Part shown: positions 8,524 to 16,802 of the stretch, piece by piece
Layout of the letters: every line of letters begins with the position of its first letter
How positions within the stretch are numbered: position 1 is the first letter of the stretch
Translations under genes and position numbers: made by a program
Notes under the pieces: generated by a model
What the model saw: only the letters and a program-made list of their open reading frames with translations
Told to the model about the DNA's origin: nothing
Databases searched by the model: none
Origin: RGIG2041 sp045578865
Lineage (GTDB): Bacteria; Bacillota; Clostridia; UBA1381; UMGS1253
Assembly: GCA_045578865.1 (NCBI GenBank)
Contig: JAZNLB010000024.1
Location: forward strand, 18,831 to 82,830
Direction of reading: 5' to 3'
DNA length: 64,000 nucleotides

Positions 8524-8557
8524 AAAAGAACTAATCCATTTGGGTTAGTTCTTTTTT
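8506..8557 (+). repeat. Direct repeat copy 1: tRNA-Gly 3' end plus terminator
   Basis: The 52 bases starting ATCTCGTCTTCCGCTCC cover the tRNA 3' end and the following AAGAACTAATCC...GGTTAGTTCTT terminator. They are identical to 8701-8752, giving a repeat period of 195 bases. Confidence 0.95.
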
Positions 8558-8558
8558 T
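8523..8558. terminator. Terminator of tRNA-Gly
   Basis: The stem AAGAACTAATCC / GGTTAGTTCTT is followed by seven T. It is functional on either strand by symmetry. Confidence 0.9.
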
Positions 8559-8700
8559 ATATTCATAGACGAGATGAGAACGAGAAGAGTTCGTCGGAGC
8601 TGACGCAAACACGCGATAGGGTTTGCGAACAGCGGAGTCCGGAGTACGCTTATCTGTTGGGCACCGCCCGCAGCGGTCAACAGATAAGTGAACGGACGGT
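8558..8700. other. Highly structured insert between the two repeats
   Basis: 143 bases with dense nested complementarity. AGACGAGAT (8567-8575) pairs with ATCTCGTCT (8701-8709). CGCAAAC/GTTTGCG pairs 8604-8610 with 8621-8627. A long hairpin pairs GTCCG (8637-8641) with CGGAC (8693-8697), CTTATCTGTTG (8649-8659) with CAACAGATAAG (8678-8688), and ACCGC with GCGGT at the tip. Together these form a multibranched, cloverleaf-like fold flanked by two terminators. There is no ORF. It could be a small mobile repeat or a duplication remnant. Confidence 0.6.
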
Positions 8701-8752
8701 ATCTCGTCTTCCGCTCCAAAAAGAACTAATCCATTTGGGTTAGTTCTTTTTT
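8701..8752 (+). repeat. Direct repeat copy 2, with terminator
   Basis: The exact second copy of 8506-8557. Its terminator (8718-8752) is palindromic and also contains the last two codons and stop of spoIVFB on the opposite strand. Confidence 0.95.
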
Positions 8753-9594
8753 ATTTCTCCAAGTCGTATTTTTCCGCCACCGCATATCAATGCGTCGAGA
8801 ATTTGTGTTTCCGTCAAATGTCCCACAGGACGCTGCATAGCATCAAACAAATGGACAATGTGATATTTGTCGTAAGAAAACCTTGCAACAATCTGTATTG
8901 CCGGCGTATCCGTCTGTGCCGCAAGATTGTGGACATACATAATTTTTTGCGCCGAAAGTTTTTTCTTGTATTCCGCCGTTTGCCGCATAACAAGATAGGT
9001 GTTGCTTTGCTTCTCTACACTGATATTAAAAAGCAAAAATGCGACCAGCACCATAAGTGACACATTAAATCGGCTGCTCCACAGCATACATAAAGCAAAC
9101 AATCCGACAAAGAGCACGAAAAACCATGTCATCATTTGCGTAATTCTGAGTGCTCGCACAAGTCCCAGTCGTGCCGTCAGGTAAGCTTTAAGTATCCGTC
9201 CGCCATCAAGCGGCAAAATCGGCAATAAATTTATAACAGCTATAGAAATGTTGGATACAAACAAGTAATGTATATTTTCATCCGATAAATCACAGGCAAA
9301 ATACAAACACAGTGCCATACACAAATTTGCCAGCGGTCCTACCGCACACAAAACCACCTCGTAAAACGGCTCAGAGATGCGATTATCTACCAACCGAAGC
9401 GTTACCCCAAACGGTTGGATAACAAGGCCTCTGCATGCAATTTTAAGCCGTTTTGCCACTATGTAATGTGCAAGTTCGTGCAAAGCCAACACCAAATAGG
9501 AAAGCATAAGCCAGCGAAAAGACCCAACAAGTGCACAAAAGAGCAAAAGCACCGGCGTCCACAAACTGACATACAAATCCCCCGCCTTAATCAT
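8740..9594 (-). CDS. spoIVFB: SpoIVFB-like intramembrane metalloprotease (M50)
   Basis: A site-2-protease family membrane peptidase; in sporulation it cleaves pro-sigma-K in the mother cell. 284 residues with several membrane helices. The zinc motif HELAH is at residues 39-43 and the third ligand motif NLLPILPLDGGRILK is near residues 128-142. A C-terminal CBS-like cytosolic part follows (from about 190), as in SpoIVFB. Its start overlaps the upstream small gene by 8 bases, which suggests coupled translation. The stop codon lies inside the duplicated terminator repeat. An M50 protease is certain; the SpoIVFB role is inferred from family and neighbour. Confidence 0.88.
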   Translation of the reverse strand: MIKAGDLYVSLWTPVLLLFCALVGSFRWLMLSYLVLALHELAHYIVAKRLKIACRGLVIQPFGVTLRLVDNRISEPFYEVVLCAVGPLANLCMALCLYFACDLSDENIHYLFVSNISIAVINLLPILPLDGGRILKAYLTARLGLVRALRITQMMTWFFVLFVGLFALCMLWSSRFNVSLMVLVAFLLFNISVEKQSNTYLVMRQTAEYKKKLSAQKIMYVHNLAAQTDTPAIQIVARFSYDKYHIVHLFDAMQRPVGHLTETQILDALICGGGKIRLGEIKKN

Positions 9595-9865
9595 TTTGCG
9601 CCTCTACAATATGGTCACAAAACAAATTAACCGCCTCCACCGACTGTGTATATGCACCAACAAGGTCTTTTTCTCCGGTCAAGCAAGCCGCAATCTGGTT
9701 TTGCACACGCAAATACAATTCTTGCCCATAAAAACGAATACCGGCAAGCATCAAAAATAGCAAAAGACACACAAGTGTGCGGAATACAAAACCTGACGCA
9801 TATAAATTATACTTGTCTTCGGAATGTCTTGTCCTCATGTTTAATCTTTTATATCTTTTTTCCAT
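9587..9865 (-). CDS. Small membrane protein, probable SpoIVFA remnant
   Basis: 92 residues: a basic cytosolic N-terminus, one membrane helix at about residues 28-48 (FVFRTLVCLLLFLMLAGIRF), then a short external tail. The start follows GGAGGG. It sits directly upstream of spoIVFB with an 8-base overlap, where SpoIVFA, the tether and inhibitor of SpoIVFB, is usually encoded. SpoIVFA normally continues into a LytM/M23 domain of about 120 residues; that domain is absent. It may be a minimal SpoIVFA or a truncated version. Identification rests on synteny and topology, not clear sequence identity. Confidence 0.6.
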   Translation of the reverse strand: MEKRYKRLNMRTRHSEDKYNLYASGFVFRTLVCLLLFLMLAGIRFYGQELYLRVQNQIAACLTGEKDLVGAYTQSVEAVNLFCDHIVEAQND

Positions 9866-9889
9866 AGCAATCCCTCCGATACAAGATAT

Positions 9890-9921
9890 GAAAAAAGCGA
9901 GTACAATATGTACTCGCTTTA
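9890..9921 (-). terminator. Terminator of metK
   Basis: The stem GCGAGTACA / TGTACTCGC is followed by T6 on the minus strand. It lies only about 25 bases before the SpoIVFA-like start, leaving no room for a separate promoter after it. Confidence 0.85.
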
Positions 9922-9936
9922 AAATATCATTAAAAA

Positions 9937-11079
9937 TTACAGTCCTGCCTGCGCGCGCAAGGTATCTGCCATATCCGTCTTTTCCCAAGACAAATCCAAA
10001 TCTTCACGACCCATATGACCATACGCCGCCGTCTGCTTATAAATCGGCCGTCTGAGTTCAAGTTTTTCGATAATTCCGAGCGGCGACAAATCAAAGTTTT
10101 TCTCAACCAACTCTGCAAGCTTCTCTTCCGAAACTTTTGCCGTACCGAAAGTTTCCACCAATACGGATACCGGCTTCGCTACGCCGATTGCATATGCAAT
10201 CTGAATTTCGCAGCGGTCAGCCAAACCCGCCTTTACAATATTTTTTGCAACATATCTTGCCGCATAAGCCGCAGAGCGGTCAACCTTCGTCGGGTCCTTG
10301 CCGGAAAATGCACCGCCGCCATGTCTACCCACACCGCCGTAAGTATCAACGATAATCTTTCGTCCGGTATGGCCGGAGTCACCCTGCGGACCGCCGACAA
10401 CAAATCTACCGGTCGGATTGATTAAAAACTTCGTATTTTCATCCACAAGTTCGGCCGGAAGTGTCGGCAAAATTACCTCTCGGATAATGTCTTCGCGCAG
10501 CGTTTCCATAGAAATGGTTTCATCGTGCTGACTGGATACAACCACAGTATCAATGCGTACCGGTTTATCATTTTCGTATTCAACAGTAACTTGTGTCTTG
10601 CCGTCCGGTCTAAGATAAGCCAAAAGCCCCTGTTTTCGCACATTCGTCAGGCGAAGTGCCATCTTATGTGCCAGATAAATCGGCATCGGCATCAGAGCCG
10701 GTGTTTCGTTACAAGCATAACCAAACATCATACCCTGGTCGCCCGCACCGGCTCTGTCTACGCCAAGTGCGATATCAGCAGACTGCTTATCCAGCGCAGT
10801 AATTACGGCACAGGTATCACAGTCAAAACCATACTTTGCTCTGTCATATCCCGTTTCACGAACAGTCTGTCGCACGAGTGCCTGGATATCAATATCCGCT
10901 GTTGTGGAAATCTCGCCAACAACCATTACAAGACCCGTTGTAACCGTTACCTCACAGGCAACACGCCCCATCGGGTCCTTTTCTAAAATTGCATCAAGCA
11001 CCGCATCGGAAATCAAGTCTGATATTTTGTCCGGATGTCCCTCTGTGACGGACTCGGATGTAAAAAGTCTTCTAGCCAT
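9937..11079 (-). CDS. metK: S-adenosylmethionine synthetase
   Basis: Makes AdoMet from methionine and ATP in the cytosol. 380 residues, slightly shorter than the E. coli enzyme (384). Key motifs are EGHPDKISD near residue 14, the ATP-binding GAGDQGMMFGYA near residue 112, and the glycine-rich GGGAFSGKDPTKVDRSAAY loop near residue 248. The start follows GAGGT. The leader is short, with no SAM riboswitch seen between promoter (11118-11146) and start. A terminator separates it from the downstream spoIVF pair, though readthrough is possible. Confidence 0.97.
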   Translation of the reverse strand: MARRLFTSESVTEGHPDKISDLISDAVLDAILEKDPMGRVACEVTVTTGLVMVVGEISTTADIDIQALVRQTVRETGYDRAKYGFDCDTCAVITALDKQSADIALGVDRAGAGDQGMMFGYACNETPALMPMPIYLAHKMALRLTNVRKQGLLAYLRPDGKTQVTVEYENDKPVRIDTVVVSSQHDETISMETLREDIIREVILPTLPAELVDENTKFLINPTGRFVVGGPQGDSGHTGRKIIVDTYGGVGRHGGGAFSGKDPTKVDRSAAYAARYVAKNIVKAGLADRCEIQIAYAIGVAKPVSVLVETFGTAKVSEEKLAELVEKNFDLSPLGIIEKLELRRPIYKQTAAYGHMGREDLDLSWEKTDMADTLRAQAGL

Positions 11080-11117
11080 AACGCATACCTCATTCTTTCT
11101 ATGCTATTTACTCGATT

Positions 11118-11146
11118 ATTATATCGTACTTTATAAAAAAATGCAA
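11118..11146 (-). promoter_or_regulatory. Sigma-A promoter of metK
   Basis: TTGCAT-N17-TATAAT on the minus strand. Confidence 0.85.
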
Positions 11147-11165
11147 GCAAAACAGATTTTTTGTA

Positions 11166-11194
11166 TTGTTTTCTTTATCCGTTTGTGATAAATT
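11166..11194 (+). promoter_or_regulatory. Probable promoter of the 11.2-kb XRE gene
   Basis: TTGTTT-N17-TAAATT, 22 bases before the start codon; moderate match. Confidence 0.55.
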
Positions 11195-11215
11195 GTAAAA
11201 AAAGGATGTGATTAT

Positions 11216-11587
11216 ATGATAAAAGAAGATATCAGTTCTTCCATGTGTATTGCATTTGCCAAAAATCTTCGTGCCTTGCGTACACTGCACGGCCATTCAC
11301 AAGGCGAACTTTCGGCAAAATTAAACTTATCCAAAAGCTGTATATCAAATTATGAAAATGCCATGCGACTGCCTGATGCAAATACACTCGACAGAATTTC
11401 TAAGTTGTACGGAGTTTCAATGGAATATTTAGTCGGCTCGTCCAAGCGCCCGAGGCACCACACCGCCGAAGACAAGTACATAGACAAGCAACGCTATTTA
11501 GATTTAAACAACCTATCCTGCGAGCATCAACGCACGATAAGAGAAATCTATGAGCTTTTCTATGTAAAAGATAACCGCTATAAATAA
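11216..11587 (+). CDS. XRE-family transcriptional regulator
   Basis: 123 residues with an N-terminal HTH_3 domain (residues 12-70): NLRALRTLHGHSQGELSAKL, the recognition helix around SKSCISNYENAMRLP, and the closing ISKLYGVSMEYLVG. The C-terminal 50 residues are charged and have no recognised domain. The start follows AAAAGGATG. It is divergent from metK and convergent with tRNA-Lys, as a single gene. Target unknown; a phage-type or SinR-like repressor is possible. Confidence 0.88.
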   Translation: MIKEDISSSMCIAFAKNLRALRTLHGHSQGELSAKLNLSKSCISNYENAMRLPDANTLDRISKLYGVSMEYLVGSSKRPRHHTAEDKYIDKQRYLDLNNLSCEHQRTIREIYELFYVKDNRYK

Positions 11588-11721
11588 CCATGATAAAAAA
11601 GACAGAATCCTAATGCGCTAACTTTCCGGATTTTGCGAGAGAATTTTGTAAGACTTTTATAAAACTTTTTCTGCTGTTTTCTGTACTTTTTAGCGTTTTT
11701 CATTTTTTCACAAAAGAATAC

Positions 11722-11756
11722 AAAAAAGCCGCAAACCATTGGGGTTAGCGGCTTTT
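11722..11756. terminator. Bidirectional terminator between XRE gene and tRNA-Lys
   Basis: The stem AAAAGCCGC / GCGGCTTTT serves tRNA-Lys on the minus strand and probably the converging XRE gene. Confidence 0.8.
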
Positions 11757-11760
11757 CGCT

Positions 11761-11836
11761 TGGTACACCATCACGGGCTCGAACCGTGGACACCCTGATT
11801 AAGAGTCAGGTGCTCTACCAACTGAGCTAATGGTGC
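11761..11836 (-). tRNA. tRNA-Lys (anticodon CUU)
   Basis: A 76-base cloverleaf with encoded CCA. Acceptor GCACCAT/ATGGTGT (with a G-T pair), D-arm AGCTCAGTTGGTAGAGC, anticodon loop CTCTTAA giving CUU, and T-loop GGTTCGAGCC. Confidence 0.97.
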
Positions 11837-11858
11837 ATATCTCTTGAGCACTTTTAAT

Positions 11859-11887
11859 ATTATAATGTGCAATTCGTATTTTGTCAA
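11859..11887 (-). promoter_or_regulatory. Sigma-A promoter of tRNA-Lys
   Basis: A consensus TTGACA-N17-TATAAT on the minus strand. Confidence 0.92.
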
Positions 11888-11923
11888 TACTTTTTTTATA
11901 TTTTTTTTAAAATATTTTAAATG

Positions 11924-11956
11924 AAAAAAAGAGGCTATGCAAGCATAGCCCCTTTT
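11924..11956 (-). terminator. Terminator of the binding-protein gene
   Basis: The stem GGGGCTATGC / GCATAGCCTC is followed by T7 on the minus strand. Confidence 0.9.
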
Positions 11957-11959
11957 CTC

Positions 11960-13558
11960 TTATTTGCTTAAATCTTTGAGCAAATCACAATATCTCTTAT
12001 ATGCCGAATTGTGTACCTTTACACAGTCTTCAAGGCCCATCTTATCCAGCTCATCGACATACTCATCCCATGTAGCATCTACATCGATTGTGCCCATGAT
12101 AGCCTTCTGCAAATATTCGTAAATATATGTTTCGCATGCAACCCACTTCTTATCGATGATCGCCTGCTCTTCTTCTGTGAAAACATAGTTCGGAACAAGT
12201 TGGGAGGTAAAGTCAGCATCAATATACGCCTTATTTCCTGCCCTTGCCTCATCCGACATTCCGGCGAGAAGCCATACTTGACGCTGGCGATAGCTTGCCT
12301 GCGCGCCACCAATTGCTTTCTGGAAGCCTACTGCACCGCCCTCATAGTCCTTTGCAAAGGCTGTGTACTCCGGCTCACCGTTTTCATTTAACACCCAGTC
12401 TCTGCCTTCAAGGCCCATGCCTTTTAGGAGAGAACCTTCCTCAGAATACCAGAAGTCAATGTATCTGAGCGTTTCAGCCAGATGTTCGTTGTGGATCGAG
12501 ACACCCCAACCGCCAGTTTCAACAATATCACCCGGCGAATGGCAATATGCATCGCCATGAATATTTTTCGGCGGCATCATGATAGATACATGGAAGCCCG
12601 GAACATTCTTAATCTGGTCATTATAGGACATAGTGGAAGAAAACCAGTTAAAGGTCATACCACCGGTATTGCTGCCCCAAAGTTCACCGCGCGGGTTAGA
12701 GCGTGTGAAGGTTTCCTGATCAATGTAACCCTTTTCATACCATTCGTTGATGGTCTTGAGTGCCAGCTTATAATTCTCTGTCACATACGGCATAATCATT
12801 TTGTTGTTTTTGTCGATATCCCAGTATCTATGACCATTGAGACCGAAGAAATAGAACAAATGTCTTACATCACCCATATACGGAACTTCGTCCTTTTTGC
12901 CGTTACCGTTCGGGTCCTGATTGCGGAATGCATCCATTACATTTACAAACTCTTCATAAGTCTTCGGATGCTCAAGACCTAATTTTTCCAGCCAGTCTTC
13001 TCTGGTGTACCAAGCTTGCGTCGGGCCTGGTTCACGAAGTTTAAAACATCCGTAAACGGCGCCATCCGGAGCAGTTACAGCCGCCAAATATTCCGGATTT
13101 TCCTCGTAGATTTTCGAAAGATTCGGCATAATTTCCGGGTCAGTAACATATGGCTTTAAGTCAACCAATACGCCTTCGGAATAACCTGCAGCATTGATGT
13201 TTGGCATAGTAGAATATACAATATCCGGAATTCTTTCTTCCAAAAGCATCAGGTTGAACGCCTGTGCAGCATCCTGATCCTTACCAACGGTATTCTTTAA
13301 TGAGATGTTGGTTTTTTCTTTTGCTGCCTGATAAACAGTTGCTACCTGTTCGCCGTCGACATCAATGTAATCGCCAACGAATTTCGCATAGTGCAAACTA
13401 AGCTCCAGCGGTTCTTTGGAAGCCAAAGGATACTCTAATCCTTCGAGCGCGCTCATATCAAGATCAGACTTGTTACCTGCGCCGCCGCCATTACAGCCAG
13501 CAAACAGGGTTACAACCATGAGCATAGCCAAAATGGCACTTAAAACTCTTTTTTTCAT
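11960..13558 (-). CDS. Extracellular solute-binding lipoprotein, orphan
   Basis: 532 residues. A signal peptide ends in the lipobox LFAGC (Cys22), then a Gly-rich linker and a long periplasmic-binding-protein fold of the ABC sugar type, resembling the LplA/YtcQ branch that partners with LplB/YtcP-like permeases. The motif GNGKKDEVPYMG (about residue 210) resembles the Ca-binding-like DPNGNGKKDE loop frequent in that family. The start follows AAGGAGAGG. No permease or ATPase lies nearby, so it must feed a transporter encoded elsewhere. The ligand, probably an oligosaccharide, is inferred from family. Confidence 0.88.
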   Translation of the reverse strand: MKKRVLSAILAMLMVVTLFAGCNGGGAGNKSDLDMSALEGLEYPLASKEPLELSLHYAKFVGDYIDVDGEQVATVYQAAKEKTNISLKNTVGKDQDAAQAFNLMLLEERIPDIVYSTMPNINAAGYSEGVLVDLKPYVTDPEIMPNLSKIYEENPEYLAAVTAPDGAVYGCFKLREPGPTQAWYTREDWLEKLGLEHPKTYEEFVNVMDAFRNQDPNGNGKKDEVPYMGDVRHLFYFFGLNGHRYWDIDKNNKMIMPYVTENYKLALKTINEWYEKGYIDQETFTRSNPRGELWGSNTGGMTFNWFSSTMSYNDQIKNVPGFHVSIMMPPKNIHGDAYCHSPGDIVETGGWGVSIHNEHLAETLRYIDFWYSEEGSLLKGMGLEGRDWVLNENGEPEYTAFAKDYEGGAVGFQKAIGGAQASYRQRQVWLLAGMSDEARAGNKAYIDADFTSQLVPNYVFTEEEQAIIDKKWVACETYIYEYLQKAIMGTIDVDATWDEYVDELDKMGLEDCVKVHNSAYKRYCDLLKDLSK

Positions 13559-13646
13559 TTCTTTCCTCTCCTTTTATAATTTATTTTGCAGATTTCTCCG
13601 CATAGGAAACATATGTATGAAAACTCCAAGAAAAGTTTTCTAATTC

Positions 13647-13674
13647 ATTATACCACTTTTTTGAAATTAAGCAA
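13647..13674 (-). promoter_or_regulatory. Sigma-A promoter of the binding-protein gene
   Basis: TTGCTT-N16-TATAAT on the minus strand, about 90 bases before the start. Confidence 0.75.
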
Positions 13675-13696
13675 GAGTATTTTTGTGTTTTTTTAC

Positions 13697-13732
13697 AAAA
13701 AAGGCAACGGAAAATTTTTCCGTTGCCTTTTA
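13697..13732 (-). terminator. Terminator of the GntR/ABC operon
   Basis: The stem AAAAGGCAACGGAAAA / TTTTCCGTTGCCTTTT follows the ABC permease gene. Confidence 0.9.
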
Positions 13733-13759
13733 TAAAACTGTCTGTGGGGGCAGACAATC

Positions 13760-15514
13760 TTACTCTTGTATAAATTGCGGATATAACTCGCTGAGTAATC
13801 TGTGCGTTTCCGGCATTAAATCTGCACCGATTTGGTAGGAATGGTAACGAATATAACTGTCTACATACCCGTGTTTGAACGCATCCTCATCAAAAGAGTT
13901 CACTTCAAATTCCAATGTATACACAATCGAAGACGCCGGCAGTTTCTCCTGCACAGTCACCGTATTACCGTATACATTGACATCCTGTTTTACATATCTG
14001 TTTTCCCACAACGCCGCATAGTCGAGGGCTTCCACATCCTTACGCAGCGCCGCCAAAACCGCATCTTTGTCATTGATAAAATATTTATCACCTTCTATAT
14101 ATGTACCGACACTGCGAATATGTTTTGCATCATCATACAGAATGCTGTTGCCTTGTTGCACAAATTCGTCGTTGTTATACATCTCCAACAAAATCGGTTG
14201 CGAATACACATTGTATGCTCGTTTAAATTTACGCCCGTCACGAAGTTTAAATTCCATACGCATATATACGCCATAATCACCGACTTCCGCTTCGCGCTTG
14301 CTATCCAAGACAGCGCGGTGCAATGCACACGCAAGTTCAATACTGTCTTTTTCGGAAACGGTAACCTCCTGGTTCGGATATTCGTAAAATCCGCTCAGTG
14401 TGACGGATGCCACATCCTCGGGTGCAACCGTGCGTTTTTCAAAACCGGTAACATCACTTTGCAAAATCACAAAACCAACTGCAACTGCAAGACAAACACA
14501 ACCCAGTTCTTTTATAGCTCCGAAAATACGCCACGATTTAGAAATCAGCATTTGTGCAATCACAAAGCCGACTGCCGCCCACACCGCTGCCAAAAGCGTA
14601 TTTACCACCAAATTATCCTGGGTTTGCATACCACTGACACCCACGACATACAAAAACCCCGCCACGGCAAAGCATGCACTCACACCATACTTAAACACCG
14701 GCTTTACCCAATCAAATACGACTACATCTCCCGCCTGTTCAAGCGGTCTTTTTTTATACGCATACAGTGCCAAAGTCAAAAATACAACACTTAAAACCGC
14801 AAAGAACAAAATATAGTAGCCGCAAGGCTTGGTAAATTCGTGCATCACCGTCATCATCGGCAATTCCATTATCCAGCGCGGAATGTCAAACTCTGAATTG
14901 AACCCAAACAAAAACATCTGACACAATGCCATATATGCCGCAAATACCGCAAGCGGCAAAAAGTGCAGGATATATGTAAACACAAATTGCGCCGCCGCAT
15001 TGCCGACAAACATACCGACGAAACTTGCAAAAGCAAATAAGACAAGCGAGAGCGTAAACGCATACATACTCCATCTAAGTACGCTACGCATCACAACCTT
15101 TGTGCCAATCTCCATTGTCAGATGCACGCCGTAAACCAAGAGCGTATTTACTAAAATCGGTATGGCCAGCAAAACTGCGCCAGAAATCACGGCGGAGCCG
15201 AACAATTCGGTTCTGGATACCGGCAACCCGTGCAGCGCCGTAGACATTTTGATTTGATGCAGGTATTGAAACAGCAACACCGCCAGCAACACCGCATACA
15301 CGCAAATACTCAAATTAGAAAATACAGTATATTCCTGCCTGCGCTCCAAAATGTCCGTCACATTGTCAAGCCACATATAGCTTTCATCCATAATCATTAA
15401 ATTAAACGGAAAGCAGAAAAACAAAATCACCGTCTCCAGAACACAAGCCCACGAAAAGCGCTTGAGGTTGGAGAAAAACAAACCTTTATTAAAGAAGGAT
15501 GTCTTCATACGCAT
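13760..15514 (-). CDS. ABC-2 type transporter permease, large
   Basis: 584 residues. Roughly ten membrane helices fill the first 370 residues; the last 200 residues are a soluble, probably extracellular domain beginning near VTGFEKRTVAPEDVASV. This is the layout of permeases encoded next to YtrB-like ATPases. The start at 15514 (MRMKTSFF) has GGGAGG 8 bases upstream and overlaps the ATPase gene by 26 bases, so the two are translationally coupled. The substrate is unknown; in B. subtilis the ytr operon responds to cell-wall antibiotics. Confidence 0.85.
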   Translation of the reverse strand: MRMKTSFFNKGLFFSNLKRFSWACVLETVILFFCFPFNLMIMDESYMWLDNVTDILERRQEYTVFSNLSICVYAVLLAVLLFQYLHQIKMSTALHGLPVSRTELFGSAVISGAVLLAIPILVNTLLVYGVHLTMEIGTKVVMRSVLRWSMYAFTLSLVLFAFASFVGMFVGNAAAQFVFTYILHFLPLAVFAAYMALCQMFLFGFNSEFDIPRWIMELPMMTVMHEFTKPCGYYILFFAVLSVVFLTLALYAYKKRPLEQAGDVVVFDWVKPVFKYGVSACFAVAGFLYVVGVSGMQTQDNLVVNTLLAAVWAAVGFVIAQMLISKSWRIFGAIKELGCVCLAVAVGFVILQSDVTGFEKRTVAPEDVASVTLSGFYEYPNQEVTVSEKDSIELACALHRAVLDSKREAEVGDYGVYMRMEFKLRDGRKFKRAYNVYSQPILLEMYNNDEFVQQGNSILYDDAKHIRSVGTYIEGDKYFINDKDAVLAALRKDVEALDYAALWENRYVKQDVNVYGNTVTVQEKLPASSIVYTLEFEVNSFDEDAFKHGYVDSYIRYHSYQIGADLMPETHRLLSELYPQFIQE

Positions 15515-16388
15515 ATCCCATACCTCCCAACTCATAAATAAATACTTCCTCCAGTGTCAACGGCAATATGTCCATTACAATCGGATGATACGCTTGTACT
15601 TTTTTAGTCAGGCTATCCAAATCACCACGCGCAATTACCATATGGACACTGCCAAATGCACTTGTGTGCATCGGTTTGAGTTCTTCCAAAAGTGTCTGCG
15701 GAAACTCCCCTTTAAATGCCAACTGCAATTTATGCACATCGCTTTTTATATCGTCAAGTTGTTTTTCAATTACAATTTTACCGCGGTGAAGAATACCCAC
15801 ATGGTCACAAACACTTTCCAACTCACGCAAGTTATGTGAAGAAATCAGCACCGTTGTTTTATTCTCAGACACATCCTGCAAAATCAAATTCCAAACACGA
15901 CGACGCATCACAGGGTCCAGACCGTCCACCGGCTCATCGAGCACCATCAGTTTCGGCATCGTGCAAATTCCAAGCCAGAACGCCACCTGCTTTTGCATAC
16001 CTTTGGACAAGCGCATCACGCGCAAATTCTCGTCCATGGCAAACACTTCTTTTAGTTTTTCATATCGTTCTTCACTAAAATGAGGATATATATTTTTGTA
16101 GAGTTTTTTCATGTCCTTTATGGTGTAGGACTTATAAAAAAATACATCGTCGGGAATATAAACCACATTCTGCTTGCAAGCAATATTTTCATACAAAACT
16201 TCATCGCCGACCAGCACTGTGCCGTTATTTTGCCGCAGTACACCGACAATATGCTTAATCAGCGTTGTCTTACCTGCGCCGTTGGGTCCGACAAGACCAT
16301 ACACACTGCCTTTCGGCACATGCATACTCAACCCGTCGAGTGCGGTAAAATCGCCAAATGTTTTCGTTAAATTCTCTACACAAATCAC
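15489..16388 (-). CDS. ABC transporter ATP-binding protein (YtrB-like)
   Basis: 299 residues. Walker A GLVGPNGAGKTT (about residue 33), signature MRLSKGMQKQVAF (about 133), Walker B LMVLDEPVDGLDP (about 151), and the switch His in ISSHNLRELE. The C-terminal 90 residues are the extension common in exporters of the BcrA/YtrB type. The signature LSKGM deviates from LSGGQ, as is usual in this subfamily. It starts on the base after the GntR gene ends, so the three genes form one operon with the regulator first. Confidence 0.92.
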   Translation of the reverse strand: MICVENLTKTFGDFTALDGLSMHVPKGSVYGLVGPNGAGKTTLIKHIVGVLRQNNGTVLVGDEVLYENIACKQNVVYIPDDVFFYKSYTIKDMKKLYKNIYPHFSEERYEKLKEVFAMDENLRVMRLSKGMQKQVAFWLGICTMPKLMVLDEPVDGLDPVMRRRVWNLILQDVSENKTTVLISSHNLRELESVCDHVGILHRGKIVIEKQLDDIKSDVHKLQLAFKGEFPQTLLEELKPMHTSAFGSVHMVIARGDLDSLTKKVQAYHPIVMDILPLTLEEVFIYELGGMGYAYEDILL

Positions 16389-16763
16389 TTACTTTTCCTC
16401 CTTATCATAATATTGGGCAAGCAGAGCGCAAATCTCTCGCTCGGCCACACCGCCAAACGACAGCTCCGAAAAAACCGAACCGAGTTGTAAAAACAGTTCC
16501 TCCTTACGCCTTTGCGTAATTTCATTTTTTCTCGGAGCAACCACGCTCCCCTTCGCGCGCACGGAATAAATAAACCCTTCCTGTTCAAGCTCTTTGTACG
16601 AACGCTGAATGGTGTTGGGATTGATACCCAACACAGCGGCAAGTTCACGCACAGACGGCAAACTCTCCCCCTCGACCATTGCGCCCGTCACAATCAGCGA
16701 CTTAAAATTTTCTTTAATCTGCTCATAAACGGGCCTGTGGTCATTGTAATCCAGTTTAAACAT
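16389..16763 (-). CDS. GntR-family regulator, YtrA subfamily
   Basis: 124 residues: an N-terminal winged helix (residues 8-75, with the motif SVRELAAVLGINPNTIQRSYKELEQEG) and a short two-helix dimerization tail typical of YtrA-type GntR proteins that lack a ligand-binding domain. The start follows GGAGGTG. It probably represses its own operon through the palindrome at 16778-16800; members of the subfamily respond to wall-active peptides or antibiotics. Confidence 0.92.
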   Translation of the reverse strand: MFKLDYNDHRPVYEQIKENFKSLIVTGAMVEGESLPSVRELAAVLGINPNTIQRSYKELEQEGFIYSVRAKGSVVAPRKNEITQRRKEELFLQLGSVFSELSFGGVAEREICALLAQYYDKEEK

Positions 16764-16777
16764 GGCGCACCTCCAAT

Positions 16778-16800
16778 CTGTACTATTTGTGTTAGTACAG
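16778..16800. promoter_or_regulatory. YtrA-type operator
   Basis: A perfect palindrome CTGTACTA-N7-TAGTACAG, just downstream of the -10 box of the GntR/ABC promoter and therefore covering the transcription start. The position fits direct repression by the adjacent GntR protein. Confidence 0.85.
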
Positions 16801-16802
16801 TT

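Noticed and set aside
8506..8752. CRISPR-like or classical integrative-element interpretation of the 52-base repeat
   Set aside because: Only two copies exist and no integrase lies between or beside them; kept instead as an unexplained duplication with a structured insert.
13832..14794. Plus-strand ORF of 320 codons opposite the ABC permease
   Set aside because: Antisense of a membrane protein gene, giving artificial His/Ile/Phe-rich composition; the permease fits its operon and family.
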